NCBI GenBank assembly: GCA_030295235.1
Contig: AP026134.1
Span: 806,001 to 870,000, forward strand
DNA from: Fistulifera solaris
Taxonomy: Eukaryota > Bacillariophyta > Bacillariophyceae > Naviculales > Stauroneidaceae
DNA length: 64,000 nt
Reading direction: 5' to 3'
This document shows positions 31,940-43,100 of the stretch, piece after piece (position 1 is the stretch's first letter; each line of letters begins with the position of its first letter). The position numbers were made by a program, and so were the translations under genes. Under the pieces are notes generated by a model, which was not told the DNA's origin, made no database searches, and worked only from the letters and a program-made list of their open reading frames with translations.

Positions 31940-33588
31940 CTACTTTGGAACATTTTTCGTTCGGCGGACTGGGCGATCGATGTAAATAGTGTCAGTCTGG
32001 GCATTGTGGTAAGCGAAGAACGGACGAGGAAGATCTTCGCAGAAACGTCTCATCTTCTGCTTTGCGTCCGGAAGGGATTCGGCAACGAAATAAACCGGCT
32101 GGTATTGAGTAATGGGAAATTCTTGTTTTGACGCAACTTTAGGGTCCCATGGTTTGAATATCGGCGCCGCATCTGCTCCTGGGTGTTCGGGATCGCAAGC
32201 ATACTCTAATTCACCGAACGATGACAGAAGGCCAGCACCGTAAGCTTTATTTGCCCCGCCTTCATTACACACACCGAACTCAACTGAGTGCCAGTAGCAC
32301 TGATATCAATCAAAAGAAGTTAGAGTCCCGCAATCAACCACGGCAATCATCATCAATGCTGTACTTACTCGGGCTAGCTTGTCAATGTCTTCGTCACTGG
32401 CCCCCAAACTTGCTAGACCAATCTCTTGTGAGAAATCACAGAAATCACGATCCGCAAACATCGGAGCGTGTCCAAGTAACTCATGACAAATATCAGGCTC
32501 TGGCGTATATAAGGGTACTGAATGATGGCGGATGTACTGTGTGCAGAAAAAGACACGAAACGCGAGCCCACTGAGAAAATCGCGACTGCTCAACAGTCCA
32601 GCAACTGGTCTTAATCGAAAATCCGTGTGCTGCTGCAAGAATGTGCTAATGTCCTGCTGTTGAGGAATTTCTTCCCGAGAATATCCACAGTGCTCTTTCA
32701 TGAGCTCAAAGGCTTCGATGAACTCTTTGCACGCATATGAATCGTAGAGAGGAATCATCTTGTCCCAGACAACACTCCACACAGACTTCTCGTCGTCACT
32801 ATACTGAATACGTGGAATCGGCTTCTCAATGGAATGCTGTTGAGCATGAAGCGCAAGTTCAGCCCGACGGGCGCGGTACGCAGCATCATGGAAACCGGGG
32901 TGATCAGACTCGAGGTCCTTGCCTAACGAAAAGCGGTGTGAGAATCAGATTGGCGACCGAGACGAAAGCAAATGCATTTACGTTACGCACCAGCATCCAA
33001 AATTCGATTGACAACCATATCCAGCTCCGATACATGACGGGGAAACCAGCTTACTTGCTTTTCGTCCAAGATTAAGAGCTTGTCGGTGATTGGCTTCAAG
33101 GCTTCCAGTAGTTGTTCGATCTTTGAGTCCGACAATGACCCTTCCAGGTCTACATAGAAGTCGAATCGACGCTGCAAGCCTTTCGTGACTACAGGTCGAC
33201 TTTCAATGCGACAAATGTTGACATCATGCTTCCAAAAATGACGCAAAACGTCGTGCAAGATCCCCACTCGATCGGTAAGCTCCATCAATAACGAAATGCG
33301 TGGATTTTCCCCGTAACGTGTCACATCATCCTCTACGTGGGCTCGCTTGAGAACTGGAACATGGTCGCGAAAGGAACTTTTCTGGGTAGAATCATCATAA
33401 TAGACGATATCATTGCGCGTGTTATTGTCAGACATTTGGGTCTGTGTAGATTGAAATCGCAGTGAAGCGGCGGAAAAGACTGTCGATTTTGTCAGCACGC
33501 GTCCGCGTGTTGCTTGCCAAGCAGATCGCTGGCAGCGCTTCAAGGGAAGGTCGAGTAAACGACCAATTACCAATCTGTTCGATGTCAT
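31940..33588 (-). CDS. PAH: Phenylalanine 4-hydroxylase (aromatic amino acid hydroxylase)
   Basis: This enzyme hydroxylates Phe to Tyr using O2, non-haem iron and a pterin or folate cofactor. Exon 1 encodes a basic, Arg-rich N-terminus ([20 protein letters not shown]) suggesting mitochondrial targeting, then an ACT regulatory domain ([30 protein letters not shown]) and the linker [12 protein letters not shown] 68-nt intron (32923-32990) precedes [13 protein letters not shown]. The catalytic domain shows [52 protein letters not shown] with the two iron-binding His, and [12 protein letters not shown] second intron (32300-32368, 69 nt, GTAAGT...ATCAG) joins LAR to [11 protein letters not shown], which supplies the Glu ligand. 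The protein is about 503 residues. All frames are intact, with full family length including [14 protein letters not shown] and [18 protein letters not shown]. Confidence 0.95.
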
Positions 33589-33977
33589 TTTACTGTCAAA
33601 TATCTCTTGAATCCTCCTTATGCAACAAACAATGACATTGACAAGGACGACAATTCAACAATTCGCAGTTCTTTTGATAGAACAGAATTCGAGAGAATAA
33701 TGAAAGTGTCACGTTTCAAAAGTCGTACAGGTACCGAACACAAATAGGTTTACACTGTATACTGTATCCCTAACATGTACTCCGTACCCCGAGTAGTTTT
33801 TTTTACAGGATGTATACGTACGTTTTACAGACGATTTTTGCGTGATCTTCTCCTCCACCCATGCACAAAAGAAAAAGACGCCATTTTCCTTTTTCATTTC
33901 ATTCTTTGAAAAAAATTCTCGTTTGTTTCAACAAAGCCGTGCTTCTATACATCTAGAACCAGTCAACAAGAGCGAAG
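33589..33977. other. Divergent promoter region, PAH / NOP14
   Basis: This 389-bp spacer contains TACTCCGTA at 33778-33786 and short T and A runs. I see nothing else recognisable. Confidence 0.4.
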
Positions 33978-36900
33978 ATGGGAAAACGCAAAACTAGGTC
34001 GAAGCGATCTGCTTCATCGCTTCCAAAGGGCCTCCCTGTTCGAAATGCTGGCGGAAGCAACCCATTTGAAGTATCGGCTGCTCACAAGCGTCCAAAATTT
34101 CAAGTGCACAATCGCGTCACATCCAAACAACCTCAGACCCCTTCGAAGCTTGCACAGGCCCTGCAGAAACGAAAGCAGCAAGTTCAAAGCGCTTTCAAAG
34201 CATCGAAAAAGGCCAATGTGTTTGCAGATAACCGTATCGGTGAATACGACGATACGATGACAGCCGAACAACAAAATCTCGCTCGTTTGGTCAGGGAACG
34301 AAGTCGTCAATCCAAGAAACATGCTAAATATTCTCTTGAGGATGACGAAGTTTTGACGCATCGTGGAAAAGCTGTGGACCAGATACAACATCATAATATT
34401 GTTCTGTCGGATGATGAAGACGAGGATGCCGGTAATTTAGACGCTGCTGATACGGCGCTGCATTTTGGTGGGGGCGAAAATTCAACGAAAGAAAAGTTTG
34501 ATTATTATGGCAATCAGGCCGAGGGCACGGCGGAACGAATGGCCCAACTCTACGAGAAGCGAAAGATGGATTTGGACGACCTCATCCTTCGCAGAAAGAT
34601 TTTGAAAGCGGAGAAGATGCAATCGAAGGAGCACCAAGCCGAGCGTTTTGCCGCATTGGATGAGTCATTTGATCAAATTGCGGCGCAACTCCAATTCCGC
34701 GATAAAGAAAACGAAATTAGACAGAACTTGGCTTCCAAACGTGAGGGGACGCTTTCTCCTGAGGATGCTGAAATGGTGGACTGGGACAAGGAAATGAAAG
34801 AGTATTTACACGTTCAACGTAAAGTCAAGGCTAGTGATCGAACTAAGACCCCAGAGGAGATCGCAAAAGAGGAAGCCGAAAGACTACACAAGCTTGAAAC
34901 TCGCCGTTTGGCTCGAATGAACGGTGACTTTGAAGATGATGACTTTTCTGATCTGTCCGATAATGAGACGAAAGGGAAAAGGAAAAGGCGGAAAAAGGAC
35001 AACGCAAATCCTGAAGAATTGCCAGATTCGGATGAAGACGAAGCAGATGACGACAATATTACAACACGTTTTACTGCTGATGGGCTTGTACGAGTAAATA
35101 AGGATGGAATAGTTATTGGGAAAGCAGGAGAAGAGGTCGATGGCAGTGAAGAAGATGACGAAGACGACGTCGCGCCGAAAGAAACTCCCGCATTTGATTT
35201 ACCAGCTCCATTAAAAGTTGGAACTAGAGTTAATGCTAGCTACCGTGCGAAGGAACAGTACAATGGTAATGAGTCATGGTTCACAGGTATCGTCGAAGCC
35301 GTGCACAATGATTCAAAGGGCGGTTTCAAATATGATGTGAGGTATGATGACGGCGATTTCGAGGAGGAAGTTGAACCCCAGTTTATCAGAGTCTTAGCTA
35401 GGTCTGCGGAAGAACTCGAAAAGGAAGACGAAGCGAAAGCGAAGGATTCGGATGTAAAATTCAAGCGACAGTTAGCCAAGGAAATAGCCAGGTATGTTTT
35501 TGCAAAAATAAAATGCGTGAAGTTCGTTGGTGTTCGCTCCGTCTTCGCGTTTGCAAGAGATCTCTCTTGATTGCATTTGTTTTGGTCAAGGTGTGGGCGT
35601 TTTGCTCTGCGCTTGGGCTACGATGAGAGCTTGCACCCATAGTGATTTTTGTCACAATAGTACCTTTGAATAAGAGAAGTCGTTCATTGGTCTCCCTGAC
35701 AGGCACATTACTCACATTTCACCCATAGGTCTCAGATTCCTTTCGTTTTCGAAGTACCTACCACACTTGAAGCATTACATAACATCATTGCAACACATGC
35801 GACTACTGGTGAAGATGCGTCGCTAATTATGAGTCGGATACACAAAGCTAATTCTGTGAGACTTGATCGGCGAAATAGCGAAAAGATGCAGAACTTTTAT
35901 GATGTTTTAATTCGTCGATTCATCTCTGTAGGTGACGCGATTCACAAGTCGGGCGATGGCGGTGCTGAACTTGGTCGTTATGCGCAACTTGATGCATTGG
36001 TCAAACTAATGTATGATATGGCACAGGATGCCCCGGATAGCGCGGCGGCTGTTTGGAGTCGTAGGCTTGGGTTCCTCGAAAACGCGCATGCCAAACGTTT
36101 GAGAGACTCAGAATTTGTGCACGATGGCGGCGAAGAAGCATTCTCAGCTTGGCCTTCGACAGGGGTTTTTCTAGCGCTCCGTGCTCTCTGTCATATATTC
36201 CCTTCAACTGATCTTCGCCACCAAATTGTTACACCTGCGGTATTGCTGCTTGGGCAAATAGTATCTCACACACCTGTTGCTACAACACACGACTTGGCAA
36301 TGGGCATCCTTCATGCCGGTTTGCTAATCGAATACACCAGAGAAGCAAAAGGGTATCACCGGAGGCTCATGGATTTCTAGCCGGTGTCATTAGGCTGTTT
36401 GCAGCGAAAGAGGAGGAACGCCGACTTCGCCAACCAGTTCCCAGTTTGGAGCATGCTGCTGAAGAATCCCATTTCAAAAATCTTCGAATGGGTGCGTCGG
36501 GTTATACCGGTGAAGACCTACCGCGACTCTTACTAGAGAAACAGTTTCTTGAATACGATTCTACTCCAGCCGCTTTGTTGAATACGGCCTTACAGCTAGC
36601 GCAAGCTTCAGTACACAATCTAAGCACGTCTTTGTTTTCAGCTGAAATGGAAGCGTTTTCCGAATTAACAGCAAGCATCCTCGCTATTGACCCTAAAGAT
36701 AAAAAGTATCCTCTTCCTTCGGTATTACAAAAAGCAGTTGCCTCTTTGGCGTCGTCTCTGTCGCTTTGTTTGAGATCGGCACGATCTCCATTGAATAGAC
36801 GGCAAGGCCCTTCTATTCAAGAGAAAGCAATCAAGACTCTCGCTCCTCGACTGGAAGATCCCGAGAGATATTCTATGTCGAAGGATAAGGGGAAAAGTGC

Positions 36901-37201
36901 AACACAAGCAGCTGCTGATCGTGTGCGCCGCGAGTACAAGCGTGAGCACAAGGCTGTTGCCCGCGAATTGCGAATGGATGCAACCATGGTCGAGAATGAA
37001 CGTCGACACGAGAAACAATCGAAGGATTCGATCGAGCGAGCTAAGAGACACAAGGCTTTTGCTTGGATGGAAAATGAGCAGGCCACAATGAACCAGCAGG
37101 TTCGACAGGGTGGCGGTCTTCTCCAAGGTGGTGGTATGGGGGCCGCCAAAGCAAAGGCTGCTTCCGGCAAGCTAGGAATCAAAAAGGGTGGAAAATTCTA
37201 A
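33978..37201 (+). CDS. NOP14: NOP14, small-subunit processome protein (one frame break)
   Basis: NOP14 is needed for 18S rRNA maturation and 40S export. The start MGKRKTRSKRS leads to the family N-terminus (NPFEVSAAHKRPKFQVHNR, ADNRIGEYDDTMTAEQQNLA, KKHAKYSLED). An acidic/Lys-rich middle follows, then EEIAKEEAERLHKLETRRLA, RMNGDF. Residues about 410-475 hold an inserted SH3/Tudor-like stretch (VGTRVNASYRAKEQYNGNE, YDVRYDDGDFEEEVEPQF) not expected in yeast or human NOP14. A 237-nt intron (35492-35728) joins KEIAR to SQIPFVFEVPTTLEALHNII. The helical C-terminal part (VFLALRALCHIFPSTDLRHQ, VVTPAVLLLGQ) breaks at CC 36359-36360. Adding one C restores YHPEAHGFLAGVIRLF and continues to the Lys/Arg-rich end (REYKREHKAVARELRMDATM). 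The protein is about 995 residues and nucleolar. Confidence 0.9.
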
Positions 37202-37336
37202 GAATCAAAACGATGGTGAGAAATGACAAGCATTGCATTTAGGTTGAGCAACTATTTAAGTTTGCGATTTTCAGTCGTTTATTGTAATTATGATAGATGT
37301 AGACCTCATGTAATATTTCATTGCGGAAAGTCTTGG

Positions 37337-38022
37337 TTACACCCCAAATAACTGTGGCGTGAATACTAAGCCAGCTATGGCCAAACAGATCGCGGCCGCT
37401 TCCAGGCTTTCTTCGTCAAAGGCCGCCTCTTGCTCCACCGCTTTGATTTCCGCACTCTTGACCATACTTTCAGCTTTTTGAAAAAGTCATCTGCATCTGT
37501 AGTAGATGCCTTTTTCTTGTCGGGCTTTAGATGAGGCAATTCCGGCATATCCGCCTCAAGTTCTGGGAACAGAGTAGGATCTGGCGTGTTTTGTTTCAAA
37601 AGATGTAATTGCATATCGAGCTCTTCTTCGATAACGAGCTGGTTGAGAGCTTCTTCTGAGGCAACAATATTATCACTTCCAAACATGAACTTTTGTAGTC
37701 GTTTTCTGTGAAGATCTAGAAGAATGTTGCGTCAGTTTCAGTACTTCGACACGTCGAGCGATCTTTCCTTTTCGCACTCACTATTTCTGAGATGTTCCAT
37801 TTCTTCAATGCTGCACTCTCCAAAGTTCTCAGCGCACTGTTTCGCACGTTCCATATCTACAGACTGATAGTCTTCCATTGGATCGTATGCAAGGCCGTGG
37901 GTATCCTTTTCGATATCCCACATGACAGTGCGAGCTCTGCCTCCGAGTCCGATTGGTTTGACGACGAAAGATGAGACAGTGAATGATCCAGTGAGGATGA
38001 CACAAATGATGCGGGTTAGCAT
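37337..38022 (-). CDS. Plastid-targeted C-terminally anchored membrane protein, unknown (one frame break)
   Basis: Exon 1 (38022 down to 37782) encodes a signal peptide (MLTRIICVILTGSFTVSSFV) and then acidic sequence with Cys (RAKQCAENFGECSIEEMEHL). A 66-nt intron (37716-37781, GTGAGT...TCTAG) joins HLRN to LHRKRLQKFMFGSDNIVASE. After DADDFFKK one A is missing at forward T-run 37475-37479. Restoring it changes a basic, unlikely tail into AESMVKSAEIKAVEQEAAFD and a terminal membrane helix (AAAICLAIAGLVFTPQLFGV). The latter reading is clearly better and stops at 37337-37339. The protein has about 205 residues. The signal peptide with SSFVV suggests plastid import but lacks a perfect ASAFAP. A TGACGTCA box lies 186 bp upstream. 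Family and function are unknown. Confidence 0.6.
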
Positions 38023-38563
38023 GTTTCGTTACACTGAATGGTATTTGAGGACGACTGCTATTTTGAGGGAATTGTTAGTTATTTGAGCTCAGAAGTGAGA
38101 AAGCGCTCACATGGCAAAGCGATGAAAGATCTTGGACGAGGTTCTCTTTCTTTGCGTTCTTCGCAAAAATAATGTGAAAGAAATAATGCGAACGCAGATG
38201 TCATACATGACGTCACGAAGATTATTGATTGCTATTCAGTCCCGTTAAAATTGGCGACCGTGTTTACCGTACGCAACAAAATCCTATTCATTGTTCACAG
38301 CCATGGATGCTAAAAATGACGACGTAGCCTAATCCTAATCTTCAATCGTTGGGCTGATGTGTTATGTTAAGCAGCAAAATACCGTCAAGTTCGCTTCATG
38401 GCTTAGCATCAAAGTGTAATAACGGTGTGATGTATCATGTATCCATACTTTTCGTCTCCTAGCAACCGGCCGTCGATCACTACGTACGCATAGAGCTTTC
38501 GAATGAATTTGTTTATTCAGTAGTTTTGATGCAGTTTACGAAAGAAGTAAACGACCCTTATAT
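38023..38563. other. Intergenic region
   Basis: This 541-bp spacer lies between two minus-strand genes. It contains TGACGTCA at 38208-38215 and GACGACGT near 38320. No open frame of note. Confidence 0.4.
38208..38215. promoter_or_regulatory. TGACGTCA (CRE-type) box
   Basis: A perfect palindrome 186 bp upstream of the plastid membrane protein start. Three of the four TGACGTCA palindromes in spacers lie upstream of genes with plastid pre-sequences (two at NFU, one here). A role in light or CO2 control is inference. Confidence 0.45.
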
Positions 38564-39743
38564 CTAGCGCATTGGACGAAGGCGGGCTTTGCCATTACCT
38601 CTTCGCGAAATTCTTTCTTTGTAATCAATGGCGCGACTGCTTGGAACAAAAGTAATGTCTTGCAAGTCCGGGGGTTCCAATTTTCCGAATCTTCGCTTCA
38701 ATGGAGAAAGGATTGCTGCAGCTGACGGCTTCCAGAATACCGCGTTCTTCTTTTTATTCCAAGCATCCTTGTCCATAGATGCCAATACATCCCACATGTT
38801 AAAGACTTCCACGTCTTCGGGCTTGTCCGGTATGTTTCGTTTCGGCTGACGTTGTTTGAGCTGATTCCATGCTGCCTCTAGATCTTCATAGTTAAAGAAG
38901 AGTGGCGTTTCTTGTCGTTGACCCGTAATCAGTCCCTTGATAGGATGTCGTTTCCTTAACGCCGGACAATGGAAGACAGGAATACCAGTGTATCCTTCCA
39001 TATGCGCCGTACCCGGAAGAGCCGTGGTGGCTCTTTTTCGTTCTCGTTTACTACGGCGGCGCATAATATTAAGTCCCTCCAAGGCCGAATTCCCCATTAT
39101 AGCAGTTTGTGCGTCTTGTGCAGCTGTTTCACTTTGCAGCCCCACTCGTTCTCTTCCCTTGCAGCGGGCGGCGTAAAACAGTTGACGTTTGGGAGGTACA
39201 ACTTTGTAACGTAGCGATGCACCCTGAGACGTCTCAAACTTTCCAGTGAGAGCATCCGCGGGCGCACCGGTGGGTAATCCATTTCCCATGTTGGTCGCTT
39301 GACGCAGTGCACGAGTCAAGCTGAGTGAAGTAACGCGAATATCAGCAGATTGCATGGAATCCATTTGTTTCATTTCCGCATGAGCCGCAATGGCGTCGTC
39401 TGGGTCCATGTAGTACAAAGCTACAGTCCGAACTTCGTTCTGCTCTTCGGAAACGCTCTGGGGGTTGGAAGTAGAAGCAGCCCTCGATTCTTGCACAACT
39501 TCATCCAAATCACTTAATTTTTCCATGCTCATGTAGGGACTGCCCCAAGGTGTTGTAACTGCAAAGACCGGATGACCAGCCACGCGTTCGTAGGGAGTGC
39601 GTGCATACGTTGCCGACCCAAACAACGAGCCGAAATTCAAGAATCGGCGCGTCGATGTCAGCACGGCGTTCGGCAAGTTTTCGGCAGCGACCACTTCGGT
39701 TGCTAGCAGTGCAAGTAGCAGAGGAAGAAGCTTCTGCTTCATA
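38564..39743 (-). CDS. Tic22-like plastid protein import component
   Basis: Tic22 proteins act in the intermembrane space of plastids as import chaperones; in diatoms such proteins carry ER-type signals. The start used is the ATG at 39741-39743, giving a clean signal peptide (MKQKLLPLLLALLATEVVAA). A longer start at 39796 adds 18 residues. The Tic22 fold appears twice. The first half reads GHPVFAVTTPWGSPYM, VRTVALYYMDPDDAIAAHAE, MKQMDSMQSADIRVTSLSLT. The second half reads GYTGIPVFHCPALRK, QETPLFFNYEDLEAAWNQLK, VEVFNMWDVLASMDKD. A basic insertion (RRRSKRERKRATTA) sits between. The protein has about 390 residues, larger than plant Tic22 (about 250) because of this linker and the C-terminal tail (ITFVPSSRAIDYKERISRRG). 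The reading frame is intact. Confidence 0.75.
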
Positions 39744-40106
39744 TTGATGTGTCCTGTGTTCGCTAAGGTCGGTGAATTAGATGATAGCACAGACATGCCC
39801 CTCGAAAAGTCATGTTTTTGTTTGCCGCCTCAAAGATAATCATCTCACATCATCATTACACTTGGAAGTGTGGGGAAATTGATCGGCTTCAGTAGTACCG
39901 AATCGACGTAAGTCTGTTAAGATTTACTCGTGAAGACGTACCACATATAACAAAGACCATTGCTGTATTATTGAAATAGTAGGAGGCATGCCGAAACGCT
40001 CGCGAGCACGAGCGACGAGGCAGGCGGAAATTTTGCTTTGCAATACTTGTACCAGGTAACCGATGCGTTGCATTGTAGTCTTCCATACAAATGCAACAAG
40101 AGCAAA
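39744..40106. other. Divergent promoter region, Tic22-like / ARF-GEF
   Basis: A 363-bp spacer with TACCAGGTA at 40050-40058, only 49 bp before the ARF-GEF start codon. I see nothing else recognisable. Confidence 0.4.
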
Positions 40107-43100
40107 ATGTTTATCACAGAAAAGTTGTTTGGTAGTCGTAGGAATGACGAAGAGGATGGCACAGCGAATGGTTTCTTTATTCAAACGCAACTATTGCCGC
40201 TTCTGATACAGCTGCAAAAGGAAACTCGAGGTCGTCGGTTTCGAGTGAGTATAAGTATATCATTGCAAATCATTGTAGATATATTGCTGTCGTCTTTTAA
40301 CTCTCGTGTTTCTCACATTCTGCTTTCTCTTATAAACAGGAGATCCAAGCGCCACTGCAAGAGGCACTAACTGCCTTGCTGGCTTTTCAAAGTGAGGAAT
40401 GGCCTCCCAAAAAAAGGAATGAAACATCGGATGATAAACGACAAATAGATGAGGACGCTATCGAGGTTTCGACTACAGCAACTGACGTGAGCGAGGTTTC
40501 CGAGGCTTCCGTAGAAGAGGAATCGTCTACAGTTGATGTCCCAGATCAGAATGCGCCAGACGACAATGTGCAAATCAAAGAACCCATGCACGAATCAGTC
40601 ATTGCCGTCTGTGAGGCACTCATGTCCGTGGTGACACATCCGTCCCGTACACCCACTGTTTGTGAACTGGCTTTGGATGGAATAACACGACTGGTAAATA
40701 AAGGATATGTTTCCGGTCGAGCTGGGAGTTCGCGAGAAGAGGCTTCCGAACAATCGTTGCTTCATCGAATCTTGGATAGCGTCACAAAATGTAACGAAAT
40801 GACAGCAACAGTCGTTCAAGCGGCAGTTCTATCAACGCTTCGAGCGATTTTGACGTCTCCCAGATGTGGCGTGCATGAAAATGCGTTGCTGACGGTGTTG
40901 AGAACTACATTTCATGTGTATCTTGTTGTTAATGATGACGCAAATAAAGAAATGGCGAGAGAAACCCTGCAGGATATTCTTAGAGTCGCTTTCACACGGA
41001 TGGAAGAATTCGATCAAAAACATCAGGGATGGAAACCTAAGCAACAAAGTGGTCCTGTATTGGACGATGAGGGTGACGACGCGGACTGTGTGACCTCCCA
41101 AAGTAAAGCGACACAGCTCTTTTCCAGTCAGGGAAGAAAAGGAGGCCACCCTCCCCGACTCAGCCGCATTCCCTTCACAATATCATAGTGACTGCTACGC
41201 TTTGTTTCGAATACTGTGCAAAATGAGTTCAAAAGAGCTTCCTGCGGATACTGCTGACGAACCTGACCGGGCTCGACTTTTATTCGTTTCTTCACAAACT
41301 CAAACCGATCCTTTGGCACTGAACAGCAAAATTCTGGCCTTGGAGTGCATCCTTGTTGCTTTGGAATCGCATTGTGGACCAGCTTTTTGCCAAAGTGATC
41401 GCTTTGGCCATCTGGTTCAGCACTACCTGTGCGTCTCGTTGCTTAAGAACTGTGTTTCCCACCACACGCAAATTGCATTTGTGTCGCAGAAGATCTTTGT
41501 TGTCTTGGTAAGATTTGTTTGCAAGCTTATGTGCTTATTGATGGTCGTTCTTAATTTCCTTTCGCATTCGTAGATTCACAAATTCAAAGGTCAATTAAAG
41601 GAAGAAATAGCTGTGTTTCTTTCCAACGTATTTTTGCGGGTACTCGATTCTCCAAACATGTCATTCAAACAAAAAGCCGTTGTGTTAGAATCACTCCGTG
41701 GGCTCTGTGGAAACCCGTTTTTGCTGACACAAATTTTTCTTCATTACGATTGCGACTTCGATGCTCCGAATCTTTATAAGGATATTGTACATTCGTTGAC
41801 CAAATTGGGAGGAAAAGCGACATCGTCTACCCCTCCAGTGAATAAGAAAGAGGCTGAACAGGAATTTGAGCTCAGCCTCGCAGGTATGGAAGTACTTGTT
41901 ACAATTCTCAAGGCGTTCTTGCAAGCTTTAGGATTGAATGTAGACAGGGAAGAAGACGCGGACGATTTAGCAGGTGGGAAGATCCGTGAGATGCTAAACT
42001 TGAATGTGAAGTTAGCTAGTCAAAACAATCATACAGGCAGTGGTAATAAACAGACATCAGGTGAGAGCGTCGCGTCAAGTGATGTCCTTTCCCAGGCTGC
42101 ACTTCCGAATGCAGCGAAAGTGGTAGAAACCGAATCTAGTGCCGAAGGTGCTGGTCGAATTGTAGATGCGTTTGAGACAAAGCGAAAAGCGGAGCAAAAT
42201 TTCGAGATTGGGGCTGTCAAATTTACTTTGTCCCTAAAAAACGGCTTGCTGTTTTTCATCGAAAACAATTTCGTTGATTTAGATGCTCGCGCCATTGCGC
42301 GCTTCTTCCCTAGTAAACAGAGACAAACTTGACAAGACACAAATGGGCGAAGCACTAGGACGCGAGCCTGATGCTGCTTTTGTTAAAGAAGAAGGCGTTG
42401 ATGCAGATAAAGGCGGGCCTGGATTTTGGCTTCGCATCCTTCATCATTACGTGGACGCCCAGGAATTCACTGGACTTATGTTTGACGATGCAATCCGGTC
42501 ATTCCTTTCAGGCTTTCGGCTACCTGGAGAGGCACAAAAGATAGATCGCATCATGGAAAAATTTGCAGAAAGATTCACAGCACAGAACCCTGAAGTATTT
42601 CCCTCTGCTGATACTGCCTTTATCCTTGCATTTTCCGTGATAATGCTAAACACTGATCTTCATAACCCAAGTATCAAGCCGGAAAAAGGATGACGGCCGA
42701 CTCTTTTGTGAAGAACAACAGAGGCATTGGCGAGAACGGAAGCGATCTGCCCGAAGACTTCTTAAAGGCCATATTTGAACGGATCAAAGAAAGACCATTT
42801 AGCCTGAAAGAGGATGATTTGGCAAGAGAACGTGCTGGCTTCCAGACTCCAAGACAAATTTTTGACGCATCCACATTTTTTGACGGTTCTGCTCTTTTGG
42901 TGCTGCCGATACTGAGGAGAAGAAGCGAGAACGATTCAAGCAGGAACGAGATGAAATGATGGCTGCAACTCAAAAGCTTATTCGTCAGAGACCAGCTAGT
43001 TCCGAAAAATCTTCCTTGGATGCATCCAAGCTGACGGACTCTATCCCTCCTGGTGATGTAATTAAGCCTATGTTTGACGTTACATGGGGTCCGATGATCG

